A DNA stretch of 64,000 nucleotides from Arthrobacter sp. OAP107 (GCF_040546765.1 NZ_JBEPOK010000001.1:4836001-4900000), one strand, 5' to 3'; counted from the stretch's first letter, positions 32,498 to 41,208 are shown. Translations and numbers: made by a program. The notes: generated by a model from the sequence alone, not told the origin.

Positions 32498-33928
32498 ATG
32501 ACAGACACCCACATCGGCAACGGCTTCGTGCCCTCCGGCCAGCTGCAGCTCGGCGTCTTCTTCCAGGGCGTGAACTCGGGTACGGTCTGGAAGTCGCCGG
32601 AATCCGGCTCGCAGACGGACTTCGAGTCCTTCCGCCGCATCGCCCAGACCGCGGAACGGGGCCTGTTCGCCGCGTTCTTCCTCGGTGAGGGGCTGCGGCT
32701 GCGCGAGCACCTCGGCCGCCCGCACGCGCTGGACGTTGTCGGCCGGCCGGACGCGCAGACCATGCTGGCCGCGCTGGCTTCCGTGACCAGCCGCATTGGT
32801 CTGGTGGCCACGCAGAACACCACGTACAACGACCCCGCGGACCTGGCACACCGGCTGTCCAGCCTGGACCTGCTCTCCGGCGGCCGCGCGGCCTGGAACG
32901 TGGTCACCACGGACAACGCCTGGACCGGTGCGAACTTCCGCCGCGGCGGCTACCTGGACCACGCCGACCGGTACGTCCACGCCGAAGCGTTCGTCAACAC
33001 GGCCAAGCGGATCTGGGACTCCTGGGAGGACGGCGCCATCGCTTCAAGCCCTGCCGCCACCGCCTGGGCCGCGCCCGGTTCGGCCCGGCCCGTGTACCAC
33101 GAGGGCAAGCACTACACGGTGGACTACGTGCCCCGGCTGCCGCGCAGCGCCCAGTACCGGCCGGTGCTGTTCCAGGCCGGCGACTCGCCGGAGGGCCGCG
33201 ACTTCGCTGCCCGGCAGGCCGACGTCATCTTCTCCGCCCACCCGAAGCTCGATGACGCCCTGGACTTTCGGCGCGACATCGTCGAACGGACGGTCAAGGC
33301 CGGCCGCGGCGCGCACGACGTCAAGATCATGCCCGCGAGCGAGTTCATCCTCGCCGCCACGCCGCAGGAAGCGCTCGAGAAGAAGAACTGGGTGCGGAGC
33401 CTGCAGATCGGCCCCGAGCAGGCCATCGCCTACCTCGAACAGTTCTGGGGCCGGGAACTTCAGGGCTTCGATCCGGACGGCCCGCTGCCGGATATCGACC
33501 CTGTGGTGGAGGAGACCTCGGAGACCCGCGGCAGCGGTTTCCACGGCGCCAAGGCGAAGCAGCTGGCGGACCAGTGGCGGGCCGAGGCCAGGGACAAGGG
33601 CCTCAGCATCCGGCAGTTTGTCTCCGCCCGGACCAGCCGCGGGGACTCCAGCTTCACAGGTTCCTACACGGACGTAGCCGACCGGCTGGCCGAATACGCC
33701 CGCACCGGTGCAGTGGACGGCTTCAACATCTCGCCGTGGCTGATCCCCACCGGGCTGGATGACATCGTCAACCACCTCGTCCCGGCACTGCAGGAGCGCG
33801 GCGTCTACCCGACGGAATACGCCGGATCCACGCTGCGGGAGAACCTCGGCCTGGCGACGCCGGTCCGGCAGGCTGGCTCCCTGCAGAGCACCGCCGTCGG
33901 GAACACCGCCGTCGGACTGGAAGTCTAA
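32498..33928 (+). CDS. NtaA/SnaA/DszA-family monooxygenase (CmoJ/YtnJ-like), third LLM enzyme
   Basis: 476 residues from ATG 32498 after AAGGAGAG. It carries the long-chain branch features: LGVFFQGVNSGTVW, ERGLFAAFFLGEGL, STVTSRIGLVAT-type region, HRLSSLDLLSGGRAAWNVVT, RYVHAEAFVNTAKRIWDSW and PVLFQAGDSPEGRDFAARQA. Relatives are FMNH2-dependent and act on aminopolycarboxylates, dibenzothiophene sulfone or N-acetyl-S-alkylcysteines. Ends the seven-gene operon. The transporter plus this enzyme points to organosulfur or modified amino-acid breakdown. Confidence 0.87.
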   Translation: MTDTHIGNGFVPSGQLQLGVFFQGVNSGTVWKSPESGSQTDFESFRRIAQTAERGLFAAFFLGEGLRLREHLGRPHALDVVGRPDAQTMLAALASVTSRIGLVATQNTTYNDPADLAHRLSSLDLLSGGRAAWNVVTTDNAWTGANFRRGGYLDHADRYVHAEAFVNTAKRIWDSWEDGAIASSPAATAWAAPGSARPVYHEGKHYTVDYVPRLPRSAQYRPVLFQAGDSPEGRDFAARQADVIFSAHPKLDDALDFRRDIVERTVKAGRGAHDVKIMPASEFILAATPQEALEKKNWVRSLQIGPEQAIAYLEQFWGRELQGFDPDGPLPDIDPVVEETSETRGSGFHGAKAKQLADQWRAEARDKGLSIRQFVSARTSRGDSSFTGSYTDVADRLAEYARTGAVDGFNISPWLIPTGLDDIVNHLVPALQERGVYPTEYAGSTLRENLGLATPVRQAGSLQSTAVGNTAVGLEV

Positions 33929-34069
33929 GCACGTGGGCAGCAACCGGGACGGCCAAAACCTCGACGCCGAAGCGGTCAATGACGAGGCCGGCCAAGACGG
34001 GACCGCCCTTGAGGCTGACGAAGCCGCGGACTCGATCCGTCTCCAGCTGACCGTTCGGGAGCTGCTCCT

Positions 34070-34387
34070 CTAGTAAACCCCGGCGGGTAGCGCCATTGGC
34101 AGGAAGTCCTCGATCCAGGTCTGCACCCGGGTGTCATCCAGGTGCAGACCGTGCCGGCCGCCGTCGACCTGGATCAGCTGCGAGTCCGGAATCCGCTCCG
34201 CCATCATCACGGCGTTGGCAACAGGAACGAGGGCATCTTCGCTGCCGTGAATGATGAGGGCCGGGGCCCAGCCGGACATTCCCATGGCCTGGCCAGCCAC
34301 CTGCAGCAGCGGTTCGCCCTGGCCTTCCTCTGCCCAGGCGAGCTCCGCACCATCGGAGGCGACGGCCTTTTTCAACGTCAAGGTCAC
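34070..34387 (-). pseudogene. Alpha/beta hydrolase remnant with internal deletion
   Basis: A 105-codon frame whose first ~40 residues match the start of an alpha/beta hydrolase (GQGEPLLQVAGQAMGMSGW). The last ~65 match the end: PALIIHGSEDALVPVANA and QVDGGRHGLH with the catalytic His. The middle, including the nucleophile elbow GxSxG and about 150 residues, is missing. The joint is in frame. It cannot be a working hydrolase. No repeat flanks the joint. Confidence 0.72.
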
Positions 34388-34448
34388 CTGTTCAATCTAC
34401 CTGCAGGGGTCGGGCTGCAGATTGGCCCGGGGTGATGGGACCGGGTGA

Positions 34449-34478
34449 TTGGACCGGGATGAAGCCACCGTCTAGCGT
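34449..34478 (+). promoter_or_regulatory. Promoter of iclR, probably giving a leaderless transcript
   Basis: TTGGAC (34449-34454), 18-bp spacer, TAGCGT (34473-34478). The iclR ATG at 34486 begins 8 bases after the -10 box, so the predicted start site falls on or next to the start codon. No ribosome site is present. Confidence 0.6.
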
Positions 34479-34485
34479 GAGTCCT

Positions 34486-35277
34486 ATGTCGGCAGCCGAT
34501 GCTTCAGCGAAATCCAGCAGCAACCCCCTGCTCGTCCTGGGGAAGATCACGTCGATCCTGGATGCCTTCTCGCTCTCCCGGCCGGTGCTCTCGCTGAGCG
34601 ACATCCGGGAATACACCGGGATGCCCACGTCCACCGTCCAGCGGCTGGTCACGAACCTCACCTCCCAGGGCTTCCTGGACCGGGAGGAGGACGCCTACCG
34701 CATCGGCATGCGCATGGCATACTGGGCGGCGCCGGCCACCCGCGGCATGGAAGTCATCGACGTCCTCAGCCCCTTGCTCAAGACCCTGCGCGACACCACC
34801 GGCGAGACGGCCTGCTTCTTCAAGGCGGAGCAGCATTACCGCGTGTGCGTCGCCATGGCCGAGACCCGCCATGCGCTGCGCCGGGAGATGCACCTCGGCA
34901 AGGTGCTGCCGCTCTACGCTGGCTCGGCCGGCCGTGTCCTGCTCGCCTGGGATCCAGAGCTCATGGACGCCGTGCTGAAGGATCCGCTGGAACCTATTAC
35001 CGAGTCCACCATCACCAGTTCCGAGGACCTGCAGAGCGTGGTGAAGCAGACCCGGACGGACGGCTTTGCCATCACGGTGGGTGAGCGGGAAGACGGGGCC
35101 TCCGGGCTTTCCGCCCCGGTTTTCGACTCCGCGGCAGGGCTCGTGGGCGCGGCGACCATCAGCGGACCGACCCTGCGCATGCCCCTGGAAACCTGTGAAG
35201 CCTGGGTGGAGCCGCTGCTTGCAGCCGCGGAACACATGACGCGGCTGATCGGCGGCCGGTTCCCCGGCGAGGCGTAA
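34486..35277 (+). CDS. IclR-family transcriptional regulator
   Basis: 263 residues from ATG 34486. N-terminal winged HTH (LGKITSILDAFSLSRPVLSL, TGMPTSTVQRLVTNLTSQGFL) and C-terminal effector domain (YRVCVAMAETRHALRREMHLG, LYAGSAGRVLLAW, GEREDGASGLSAPVFD) are complete. It ends 28 bp from the convergent glycerate kinase gene, so it is the likely regulator of the gntP/CoA-transferase operon. The 13-bp palindrome in the gntP promoter (41196-41208) is a candidate target. Inducer unknown. Confidence 0.92.
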   Translation: MSAADASAKSSSNPLLVLGKITSILDAFSLSRPVLSLSDIREYTGMPTSTVQRLVTNLTSQGFLDREEDAYRIGMRMAYWAAPATRGMEVIDVLSPLLKTLRDTTGETACFFKAEQHYRVCVAMAETRHALRREMHLGKVLPLYAGSAGRVLLAWDPELMDAVLKDPLEPITESTITSSEDLQSVVKQTRTDGFAITVGEREDGASGLSAPVFDSAAGLVGAATISGPTLRMPLETCEAWVEPLLAAAEHMTRLIGGRFPGEA

Positions 35278-35304
35278 CGCCCCGCCGGGACCCCGCCGCG
35301 GACA

Positions 35305-36288
35305 TCACAAAAGCGCCGAGTACCCGGCCACCGACTTCCCCGCCGCGTACATCGCCGCGGCATCGGAGGCCACGACTATTTCGCTGAAGTTCCGGGCGTA
35401 CGCGCCGAGGTCCGCCGCGACAGACCCCACGACGGCCACCACCGGGATGCTCCGCCCCGAGCGGCGCACCCGTTCCAGGATGGCCGAGATGATCTTGCCC
35501 TCCCCGGTCTGCGAATCGAGCCGCCCCTCGCCCACCACGACGGCGTCCGCGGCTTCCAGGTGCAAGTCGAACCGCGCGGCGTCCAGGACAGCGTCGGCGC
35601 CGGACACAAGAGACGCGCCGAAGTGCGCCCACAGCCCGCCGGACAGGCCGCCCGCCGCCCCGGTGCGCGGCACGCCGGCCGGGTTTCGCGGATACGAGTC
35701 CGCAAGTTGCCTGAGCCGCCGTTCCAGCAGTTCGACGTCGGCAGGACCGGCGCCCTTCTGCGGACCGAAGATGCGCGCCGCATCCAGGAACGTCGACGTG
35801 ACATCGGAGAGCACGGTGAGCCGGGCACCCCGGAGGCCGCCGCCTTCGTTAATGGCCTCGACCGCTCCGGCTCCCCCGTCTGTGGTGGCGGAGCCACCCG
35901 CCGCAACCATGATGTGCGTGGCGCCGGCGTCCACCGCGGCGGCAACCATCATGCCCGTGCCGTAGGTGCTGGCCGTCACCGCGTCACGCGGGCAACTGCT
36001 GGGCACGTTCAGGCCGCTGGCCTGGGCAAGTTCGACGACGGCGGTTCCGTCCGCTGACAGCCCGACGGCCGCCGTGAGCGGCTCACCCCACGGGTTCTGC
36101 GCGGCGACGGAAACAGCCGTGGCTCCCAGGCTGCTGCACAGCGCATCGAACGTCCCCTCCCCGCCGTCGGCGACGGGCAGCTCTGCCGCCCTCCCGCCGG
36201 CAGCACGGATGCCGCCGGCGAGGGCCGCAGCCACCTCGGCTGCGGAATACGTGCCCTTGAAGCTGTCCGGTGCGACCAGGACGGTCAT
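35305..36288 (-). CDS. glxK: Glycerate kinase (GlxK/GarK family)
   Basis: 327 residues of the type I glycerate kinase family: VLVAPDSFKGTYSAAEVA at the start, LPVADGGEGTFDAL, AAGGSATTDGGAGA, and GEGRLDSQTGEGK with the conserved acidic residues near the C-terminus. It phosphorylates D-glycerate to 2-phosphoglycerate (or 3-phosphoglycerate). It is the last gene of the minus-strand operon and overlaps the dehydrogenase stop by 4 bp. It probably takes up the glycerate made by that dehydrogenase. Confidence 0.93.
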   Translation of the reverse strand: MTVLVAPDSFKGTYSAAEVAAALAGGIRAAGGRAAELPVADGGEGTFDALCSSLGATAVSVAAQNPWGEPLTAAVGLSADGTAVVELAQASGLNVPSSCPRDAVTASTYGTGMMVAAAVDAGATHIMVAAGGSATTDGGAGAVEAINEGGGLRGARLTVLSDVTSTFLDAARIFGPQKGAGPADVELLERRLRQLADSYPRNPAGVPRTGAAGGLSGGLWAHFGASLVSGADAVLDAARFDLHLEAADAVVVGEGRLDSQTGEGKIISAILERVRRSGRSIPVVAVVGSVAADLGAYARNFSEIVVASDAAAMYAAGKSVAGYSALL

Positions 36289-37274
36289 GCGCCGGTGAGG
36301 GTATTGACGGCGTGCGGCGGGGTGCGTCCCTCGGCGATCGCAACCGCGTTGAGGGCGCTGAGTCGGGCCATCTCGCTGCGGACCGGGACGGTGGCGCTGC
36401 CCACGTGCGGCAGCAGCACGGTGTTGGGCAGTTCGGCGAGTCCGGGTGCGAGCCGCGGCTCGTCCTCGAAGACGTCCAGCCCGGCACCGGCGATGACCCG
36501 GTCCCGGAGCGCCGCGACCAGGGCGCCCTCGTCCACCACCGGGCCGCGGGCGGTGTTGATCAGGATGGCATCGGGCTTCATGCGCTCCAGCACCGCGCGG
36601 TCCACCAGGTGCCGGGTCTGGTCGTTGAGCGGCACGTGCAGGGACAGGAAGTCGCTGCGTTCCACCAGCTCGTCCCAGGAAACCTGCCGCACTTTCCCCG
36701 CGAATTCGCCCAGTTCCCCGTCGCTGACCGGCCGGTGCCCTGGAGGCCGCGGCGCGAAGAGGATTTCCATCCCGAAGCCCAGGGCGCGGCGGGCGGTGGC
36801 GCGCGCGATCCGTCCGAACCCGGCCAGGCCCAGCACGGCGCCCGAAACGTCCCGGCCCAGCAGCAGCTCGGGCTCCCAGCCGTGGAAGTTGCCATCCCTG
36901 ACCAGTCGGTCCGCCTCCACCACGCGGCGGGCGGTGCCGAGGATGAGCAGCATGGCGATATCCGCCGTCGCATCCGTCAGCACCCCGGGGGTGTTGCCCA
37001 CCAGGATGCCGTGGCGGGTGGCGGCGTCCACGTCGATGTTGTTGTAGCCGACCGCGAAGTTGGATACGCCCTTCACCCTCGCGCGGGCCAGCAGAGGCTC
37101 GTCGATGACGTCGCGCAGCTGGGTAAGGACGACGTCGTACTCGCCTGAGGCGCAGAGCCCCGCCAGCGTCTCATAGTCGGGCGGCGACGGCAGCACGGCG
37201 ACCGAACCGGCGTCGGAGAGCAGCTGCAGCCCGGGGTCCGGGATGGCCGTGGTGACCAGGAAACGGCTCCCCAT
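36285..37274 (-). CDS. D-2-hydroxyacid dehydrogenase (hydroxypyruvate/glyoxylate reductase type)
   Basis: 329 residues from ATG 37274; longer readings up to 37469 run into the lyase gene. It has the D-isomer-specific dehydrogenase fold: NAD(P) motif GLAGFGRIARATARRALGFG, LHVPLNDQTRHLVD, INTARGPVVDEGALVAAL with the catalytic Arg, DVFEDEP and LPHVGSAT with the catalytic His. Beside a glycerate kinase the likely reaction is hydroxypyruvate to D-glycerate, or glyoxylate to glycolate. Two bases separate it from the upstream lyase stop. Confidence 0.9.
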   Translation of the reverse strand: MGSRFLVTTAIPDPGLQLLSDAGSVAVLPSPPDYETLAGLCASGEYDVVLTQLRDVIDEPLLARARVKGVSNFAVGYNNIDVDAATRHGILVGNTPGVLTDATADIAMLLILGTARRVVEADRLVRDGNFHGWEPELLLGRDVSGAVLGLAGFGRIARATARRALGFGMEILFAPRPPGHRPVSDGELGEFAGKVRQVSWDELVERSDFLSLHVPLNDQTRHLVDRAVLERMKPDAILINTARGPVVDEGALVAALRDRVIAGAGLDVFEDEPRLAPGLAELPNTVLLPHVGSATVPVRSEMARLSALNAVAIAEGRTPPHAVNTLTGA

Positions 37275-37276
37275 AC

Positions 37277-38281
37277 CTACTCGCCTCCCGTGGTGCAGGA
37301 TGCCGTGGTGCCGGGCGCAGGGGGGCTGTCCGACGGAATGACCCAGGGGAACGCCGGGGCCTTGGACCTGGCGCCCTGCGCCGCCTTGGAACGGTTGGGT
37401 TCGCCCAGTTCGGCGAGCAGCTTCTCGGAGAGAACGACGAGGTCCGCGAAGGTTTCCGGAGTCACCCACTCGGGGCGGGTGGCGAACAGGATGTCCTCGC
37501 TGGAGGTGTTGCCGCTGGCCCCCGGGGCGAAGGGACAGCCGCCCAGTCCGCCGAGCGCTCCGTCCACCATCACGGCGCCGGCCTGGATCGCGGCGAGGGT
37601 GTTGGCCACGCCCAGGCCCCAGGTGTCGTGCCCGTGGTAGACGATCCGGCGTGCCGGGGACTCGGCACGGACGCGCTGGATGAGGCCTGACACCTGGGCG
37701 GGGATGGCCTGGCCCAGGGTGTCGCAGAGGACAATGTCGGTGGTTCCCTCTGCACGGGGATCGTTGGCGATCGCCAGGATCCGCTCCTCAGGCACGGTTC
37801 CCTCGAACGGGCAGGTGAAGGTCGTTGCGATGCACAGCTGGATCTGCCCATTGACCGCCTGCGCGTACTCCACGGCCTGGGGCAGCGCGGCGAGGCTTTC
37901 CTCGGTGGTGCGTCCGATGTTCGCCTTGTTGTGCGAGTCCGACGCCGAGAGGCAGTACTGGAAGTTGCGTGCCCCGGCGGCCGCGGCCTTGGCCACGTGG
38001 CCGGGCGTGGCCACCCAGATCCAGCACTTTTCCAGTTCCCCGGGTGTAAGGTTCTGGACCACCTCCACGGTGTTGGCCATGGTGGGGACGAGGTCCGGAC
38101 GGGCCATGGAGCCCAGCTCGATGGCCGGAACGCCCAGACGGAGAAGCTCCCGGACGGTCTCCACCTTCCGTTCGGTGGACAGGACTTTCCCCGTGAGCTG
38201 CAGCCCGTCCCGGAGGGTGACGTCCCGCAGGATGGCGCCGCCCAGGGTCGGGGCGAGGTCGGTTTCGTGGTGCTGGTTCAT
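37277..38281 (-). CDS. HMG-CoA-lyase-like enzyme
   Basis: 334 residues of the HMGL-like TIM-barrel family. Active-site features are present: LRDVTLRDGLQ near the N-terminus, the metal-binding YHGHDTWG, and GLGGCPFAPGASGN with the conserved Cys. These support a hydroxyacyl-CoA carbon-carbon lyase rather than isopropylmalate synthase. Substrate may differ from HMG-CoA, since the neighbours (CoA-transferase, hydroxyacid dehydrogenase, glycerate kinase) do not belong to leucine breakdown. The C-terminal 30 residues are low-complexity. It overlaps the CoA-transferase stop by 4 bp. Confidence 0.88.
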   Translation of the reverse strand: MNQHHETDLAPTLGGAILRDVTLRDGLQLTGKVLSTERKVETVRELLRLGVPAIELGSMARPDLVPTMANTVEVVQNLTPGELEKCWIWVATPGHVAKAAAAGARNFQYCLSASDSHNKANIGRTTEESLAALPQAVEYAQAVNGQIQLCIATTFTCPFEGTVPEERILAIANDPRAEGTTDIVLCDTLGQAIPAQVSGLIQRVRAESPARRIVYHGHDTWGLGVANTLAAIQAGAVMVDGALGGLGGCPFAPGASGNTSSEDILFATRPEWVTPETFADLVVLSEKLLAELGEPNRSKAAQGARSKAPAFPWVIPSDSPPAPGTTASCTTGGE

Positions 38282-39543
38282 GCCTGGAGTGCCTCCTCGC
38301 GGCCGGTTGCCGCTGTGATCTCTGCCGGGTCCATGCCGAGGAGCCCCGAGAGGATTTCTGCCGTGTTTTCGCCCAGGTCCGGGCCAAGGTTCCGGATGGG
38401 GAGCGATTCGCCGCCGATCACCGGAACAATACCCGGGAAGCCGACGCCCGTCAGGATCTCCTCACCGGTGGAGACGTCGAATTTCTGGACCATGTTGCGG
38501 GCCGCGTACTGGCTGTCGGTGCTGATGTCCGCCGCCGTGTAAATGGGACCGGCCGGTACCCCGGCTGCGTCGAGGGCGGCCAGGGCGTCGGCGGCATCCA
38601 GTTCCGCGGTCCAGGCGCCGATGGCCTGGTCCAGTTCCTCGCGCCGGGCCCACCGGCCGGCGTTGCTCTGCAGTGCGGGGTCTTCGGCCAGGTCGGGGCG
38701 GCCGATGGTCTGCATGTACCGCTGGTAGATGGAGTCCCCGTTGCCGGCCACCACGATGCTGGCGCCGTCCCGGCAGGTGTAGGCGTTTGAGGGGGCGATC
38801 CCTTCCATCCGGCCGCCCACGCGCTGCCGGTCCACGCCGTATGCCTGGTAGTCTGGGATCAGGGATTCCATCATGGAGAACATGGCCTCGTTCAGGGCCA
38901 CGTCGATCACCCGTTCGGTGAGCGGCACAGCGCCGGACGGGTTCCCGCCGGCCGTGTCCCCGCGCCGTGCTTCACGCTGGTAGAGGCTCATCATGGAACC
39001 AAACGCGGCGTACAGTCCGGCAATGGAGTCCCCGATGGAGACGCCGACCCGGACGGGCGGGCGGTCGGGGTCGCCGACGAGGTTCCGGAACCCGCCGTAT
39101 GCTTCGGCGACGGCGGCAAACCCCGGGCGCTCGGACAGCGGGCCGGTCTGCCCGAAGGCGGAGATGCGCGTGATGATCAGTTCCGGGTTGGCTTCATTGA
39201 GGACCTCCGGGCCGAGGCCCCACTTCTCCAGTGTGCCCGGGCGGAAGTTTTCCAGCAGGATGTCGGACTTCGCGGCGAGCTTCAGGACCGCCTGCTTTCC
39301 GGCCTCGGTCCGCAGGTCCAGCACCACGGACTTCTTGTTCCGGTTGATGGTCCGGTACAGCATGGACGTGTCGCCCTTATGGAGGCGCCAGTTGCGCAGC
39401 TCGTCGCCGGTTCCGGGCCGCTCCACTTTGATGACCTCGGCGCCGAAGTCGGCGAGCAGCCGCCCGGCCGTGGGGGCAGCGATGTAGTTTCCGAGCTCCA
39501 GGACGCGGATGCCCTGCAGGGGCGGGATGCGTGGTGGTGTCAT
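38278..39543 (-). CDS. Family III (CaiB/BaiF) CoA-transferase
   Basis: 421 residues of the formyl-CoA transferase/CaiB fold: GIRVLELGNYIAAPTAGRLL, GAEVIKVERPGTGDELRNW, NRNKKSVVLDLRT, ENFRPGTLEKWGL, and SIGDSIAGLYAAFG with the probable catalytic Asp. It would activate a carboxylic acid as its CoA thioester, giving the substrate for the lyase encoded 4 bp in overlap downstream. CoA donor unknown. Confidence 0.92.
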   Translation of the reverse strand: MTPPRIPPLQGIRVLELGNYIAAPTAGRLLADFGAEVIKVERPGTGDELRNWRLHKGDTSMLYRTINRNKKSVVLDLRTEAGKQAVLKLAAKSDILLENFRPGTLEKWGLGPEVLNEANPELIITRISAFGQTGPLSERPGFAAVAEAYGGFRNLVGDPDRPPVRVGVSIGDSIAGLYAAFGSMMSLYQREARRGDTAGGNPSGAVPLTERVIDVALNEAMFSMMESLIPDYQAYGVDRQRVGGRMEGIAPSNAYTCRDGASIVVAGNGDSIYQRYMQTIGRPDLAEDPALQSNAGRWARREELDQAIGAWTAELDAADALAALDAAGVPAGPIYTAADISTDSQYAARNMVQKFDVSTGEEILTGVGFPGIVPVIGGESLPIRNLGPDLGENTAEILSGLLGMDPAEITAATGREEALQA

Positions 39544-39590
39544 GGTGTCTTCTTCTTTCGTGGCCGTACGCCGGGAACGCGCAATCTTTG

Positions 39591-39658
39591 GGTTCGACGG
39601 GGTTCTAAGGATCGACGGGGGTTCTTGGGTTCGACAGGGTTCTCAGGTTCGATTAGAA
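39591..39658. repeat. Tandem repeat of 18-19 bp, about 3.7 copies
   Basis: Units begin at 39591, 39609, 39628 and 39646. They follow the pattern GGTTCGACGGGGTTCTNA with few changes. The last, partial unit contains the gntP stop codon (39653-39655). The array fills most of the gap between gntP and the CoA-transferase gene. Confidence 0.8.
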
Positions 39659-41113
39659 CAGCAGGCTCATGGGCATGATCAAGAGGATTGCGACGACGGA
39701 GGCCACCGAGACGCCGACGGTCACCGATTTCAGCGCGCCCCGCACGCTCTGGCCAAGGAGCGACTGGAGGAGCCAGAAGGTGTTGCTGGTGACGTGGACC
39801 ATGAACAGTGATCCGGCGCCGGCGGACAGTGCCAGCAGCACGGGGTCCAGGCCGATGACGGGTGCGATGGGGGCCAGCAGGCCTGCTGCGGTGATGGCGG
39901 AGAGCGTGACGGAGCCGACCGCGATGTGCAGCACGGCCGCGATGGCCCAGACCACGAGGAGCGGGGCAACGGTGCTTGCGGAGAAGAAGCCGCCGAGGAT
40001 GTCGCCGAGGCCGGCCGCCTTTACCGTTGCGGCGAGCGAGCCGCCCACGCCGGTGAGGATCAGGATCTGGCCGCTCTCCTTGAATCCGACGGCGATGGCC
40101 TCCTCGACGCGCTTCTGCCCAATGCCGGAGCGCGTGACCAGGCAGGTGCCGATCAGCCCGATCAGCAGGGCGATGACGGGTTCGCCCAGGAGTTGCAGCC
40201 AGGGCAGGTCGATCTTCAGGATCTGCAGGATGGCCCCTGCCCCGATGAGGAGCAGCGAGGTCAGAAGGGGGGCAAACAGGACGATCAGCGGCAACTGCTT
40301 GGGTCCGCGTTCAGCGACGGCGACGGCTCCCCCGGCGTGTGCCGCGCTGGGGCCCGCGGTTCCGTTGGCGCCCGCCCCGCCGGTGGGGTTGCCGGCGGCA
40401 ACGGGGCGGCCAGCACCGCCGTCGTACTGGTCCTCTTCACCCTCCCGGTCCTCTTCGGCGACGAAGGTGTGGTCCTCATCCTTGGCTTCGTTCCAGAAGC
40501 CTCGCCGGAAGAGGAACGTCATGATGGCGATGGCGATGATGATCGTGGGGATGACCAGCAGCAGGCCGAACAGCAGCATTTTGCCGAGCGGCACATTGAG
40601 GAGGCCTGCCAGGGCAAGGGATGCGACGCCGGGGACCGTGAAGACGATGCCGCACTCGAGGGCGATGGCCATGGCGGTGGCCATGCGGGCCGTGCCGAGC
40701 TTGCCGATTTTGGGTGCCAGTTTGCGGGCGAGCGGGGCGGAGATGACCAGCAGGACATCCAGGAAGATGGACTGCAGCAAGGTTCCGATGGCCAGGCCCA
40801 TGGTGTACGGGAGGCGCTTGGGGCCGAACGTGTTCAGCAGATGCTCCACGAGGCGCCGGATGGCTCCGCTCTGGTTCAGGATGGAGCCCATGAGGACGCC
40901 GAAGGCGATGAGCAGGCCGACGTCCACCATGATGTCGCCGAATCCGGCGGTGATGGTGCTGACGGTTTTTTCGACGCCGAGGCCGACGGCCAGGCCGAGG
41001 TATACGGAGCTGAGCACCAGGGCGATGACGGGGTTGACTCTGAAACGGACAATCAGCAGCACGGCGACGAGCACCGCGACGGCTGTGTTAATCAGGACAG
41101 CTATGTCTGACAT
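39653..41113 (-). CDS. GntP-family hydroxyacid permease
   Basis: 486 residues from ATG 41113 (no clear ribosome site). About twelve hydrophobic segments in the GntP/GntT pattern: RFRVNPVIALVLSSVYLGLA, GFGDIMVDVGLLIAFGVLMG, GVASLALAGLLNVPLGKML and HVTSNTFWLLQSLLGQSV. A cytoplasmic Gly/Ala/acidic insertion (about 205-260) separates the halves. The family takes up gluconate, glycerate and related hydroxy acids. It lies 109 bp upstream of the CoA-transferase operon and probably brings in its substrate. Confidence 0.9.
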   Translation of the reverse strand: MSDIAVLINTAVAVLVAVLLIVRFRVNPVIALVLSSVYLGLAVGLGVEKTVSTITAGFGDIMVDVGLLIAFGVLMGSILNQSGAIRRLVEHLLNTFGPKRLPYTMGLAIGTLLQSIFLDVLLVISAPLARKLAPKIGKLGTARMATAMAIALECGIVFTVPGVASLALAGLLNVPLGKMLLFGLLLVIPTIIIAIAIMTFLFRRGFWNEAKDEDHTFVAEEDREGEEDQYDGGAGRPVAAGNPTGGAGANGTAGPSAAHAGGAVAVAERGPKQLPLIVLFAPLLTSLLLIGAGAILQILKIDLPWLQLLGEPVIALLIGLIGTCLVTRSGIGQKRVEEAIAVGFKESGQILILTGVGGSLAATVKAAGLGDILGGFFSASTVAPLLVVWAIAAVLHIAVGSVTLSAITAAGLLAPIAPVIGLDPVLLALSAGAGSLFMVHVTSNTFWLLQSLLGQSVRGALKSVTVGVSVASVVAILLIMPMSLLF

Positions 41114-41195
41114 AAGGGGGGATCCGATCGTTGGGCCTTCCGCACTGAAGGCTTGGGAGCAGGGGTCGGTCGTGAGGAACGACACATTCGCTGTT

Positions 41196-41208
41196 CCCAT
41201 ATTATGGG
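41196..41208 (-). promoter_or_regulatory. Palindromic operator in the gntP promoter
   Basis: CCCATATTATGGG is a 13-bp palindrome with a one-base centre, covering the predicted -10 box (41199-41204). It fits a repressor site. The convergent IclR protein is the nearest candidate. Confidence 0.5.

Noticed and set aside
33933..34073. 46-codon plus-strand frame from GTG 33933, just after the third LLM gene
   Set aside because: No ribosome site, and the opposite strand looks equally coding-like. I could not decide that either is a gene.
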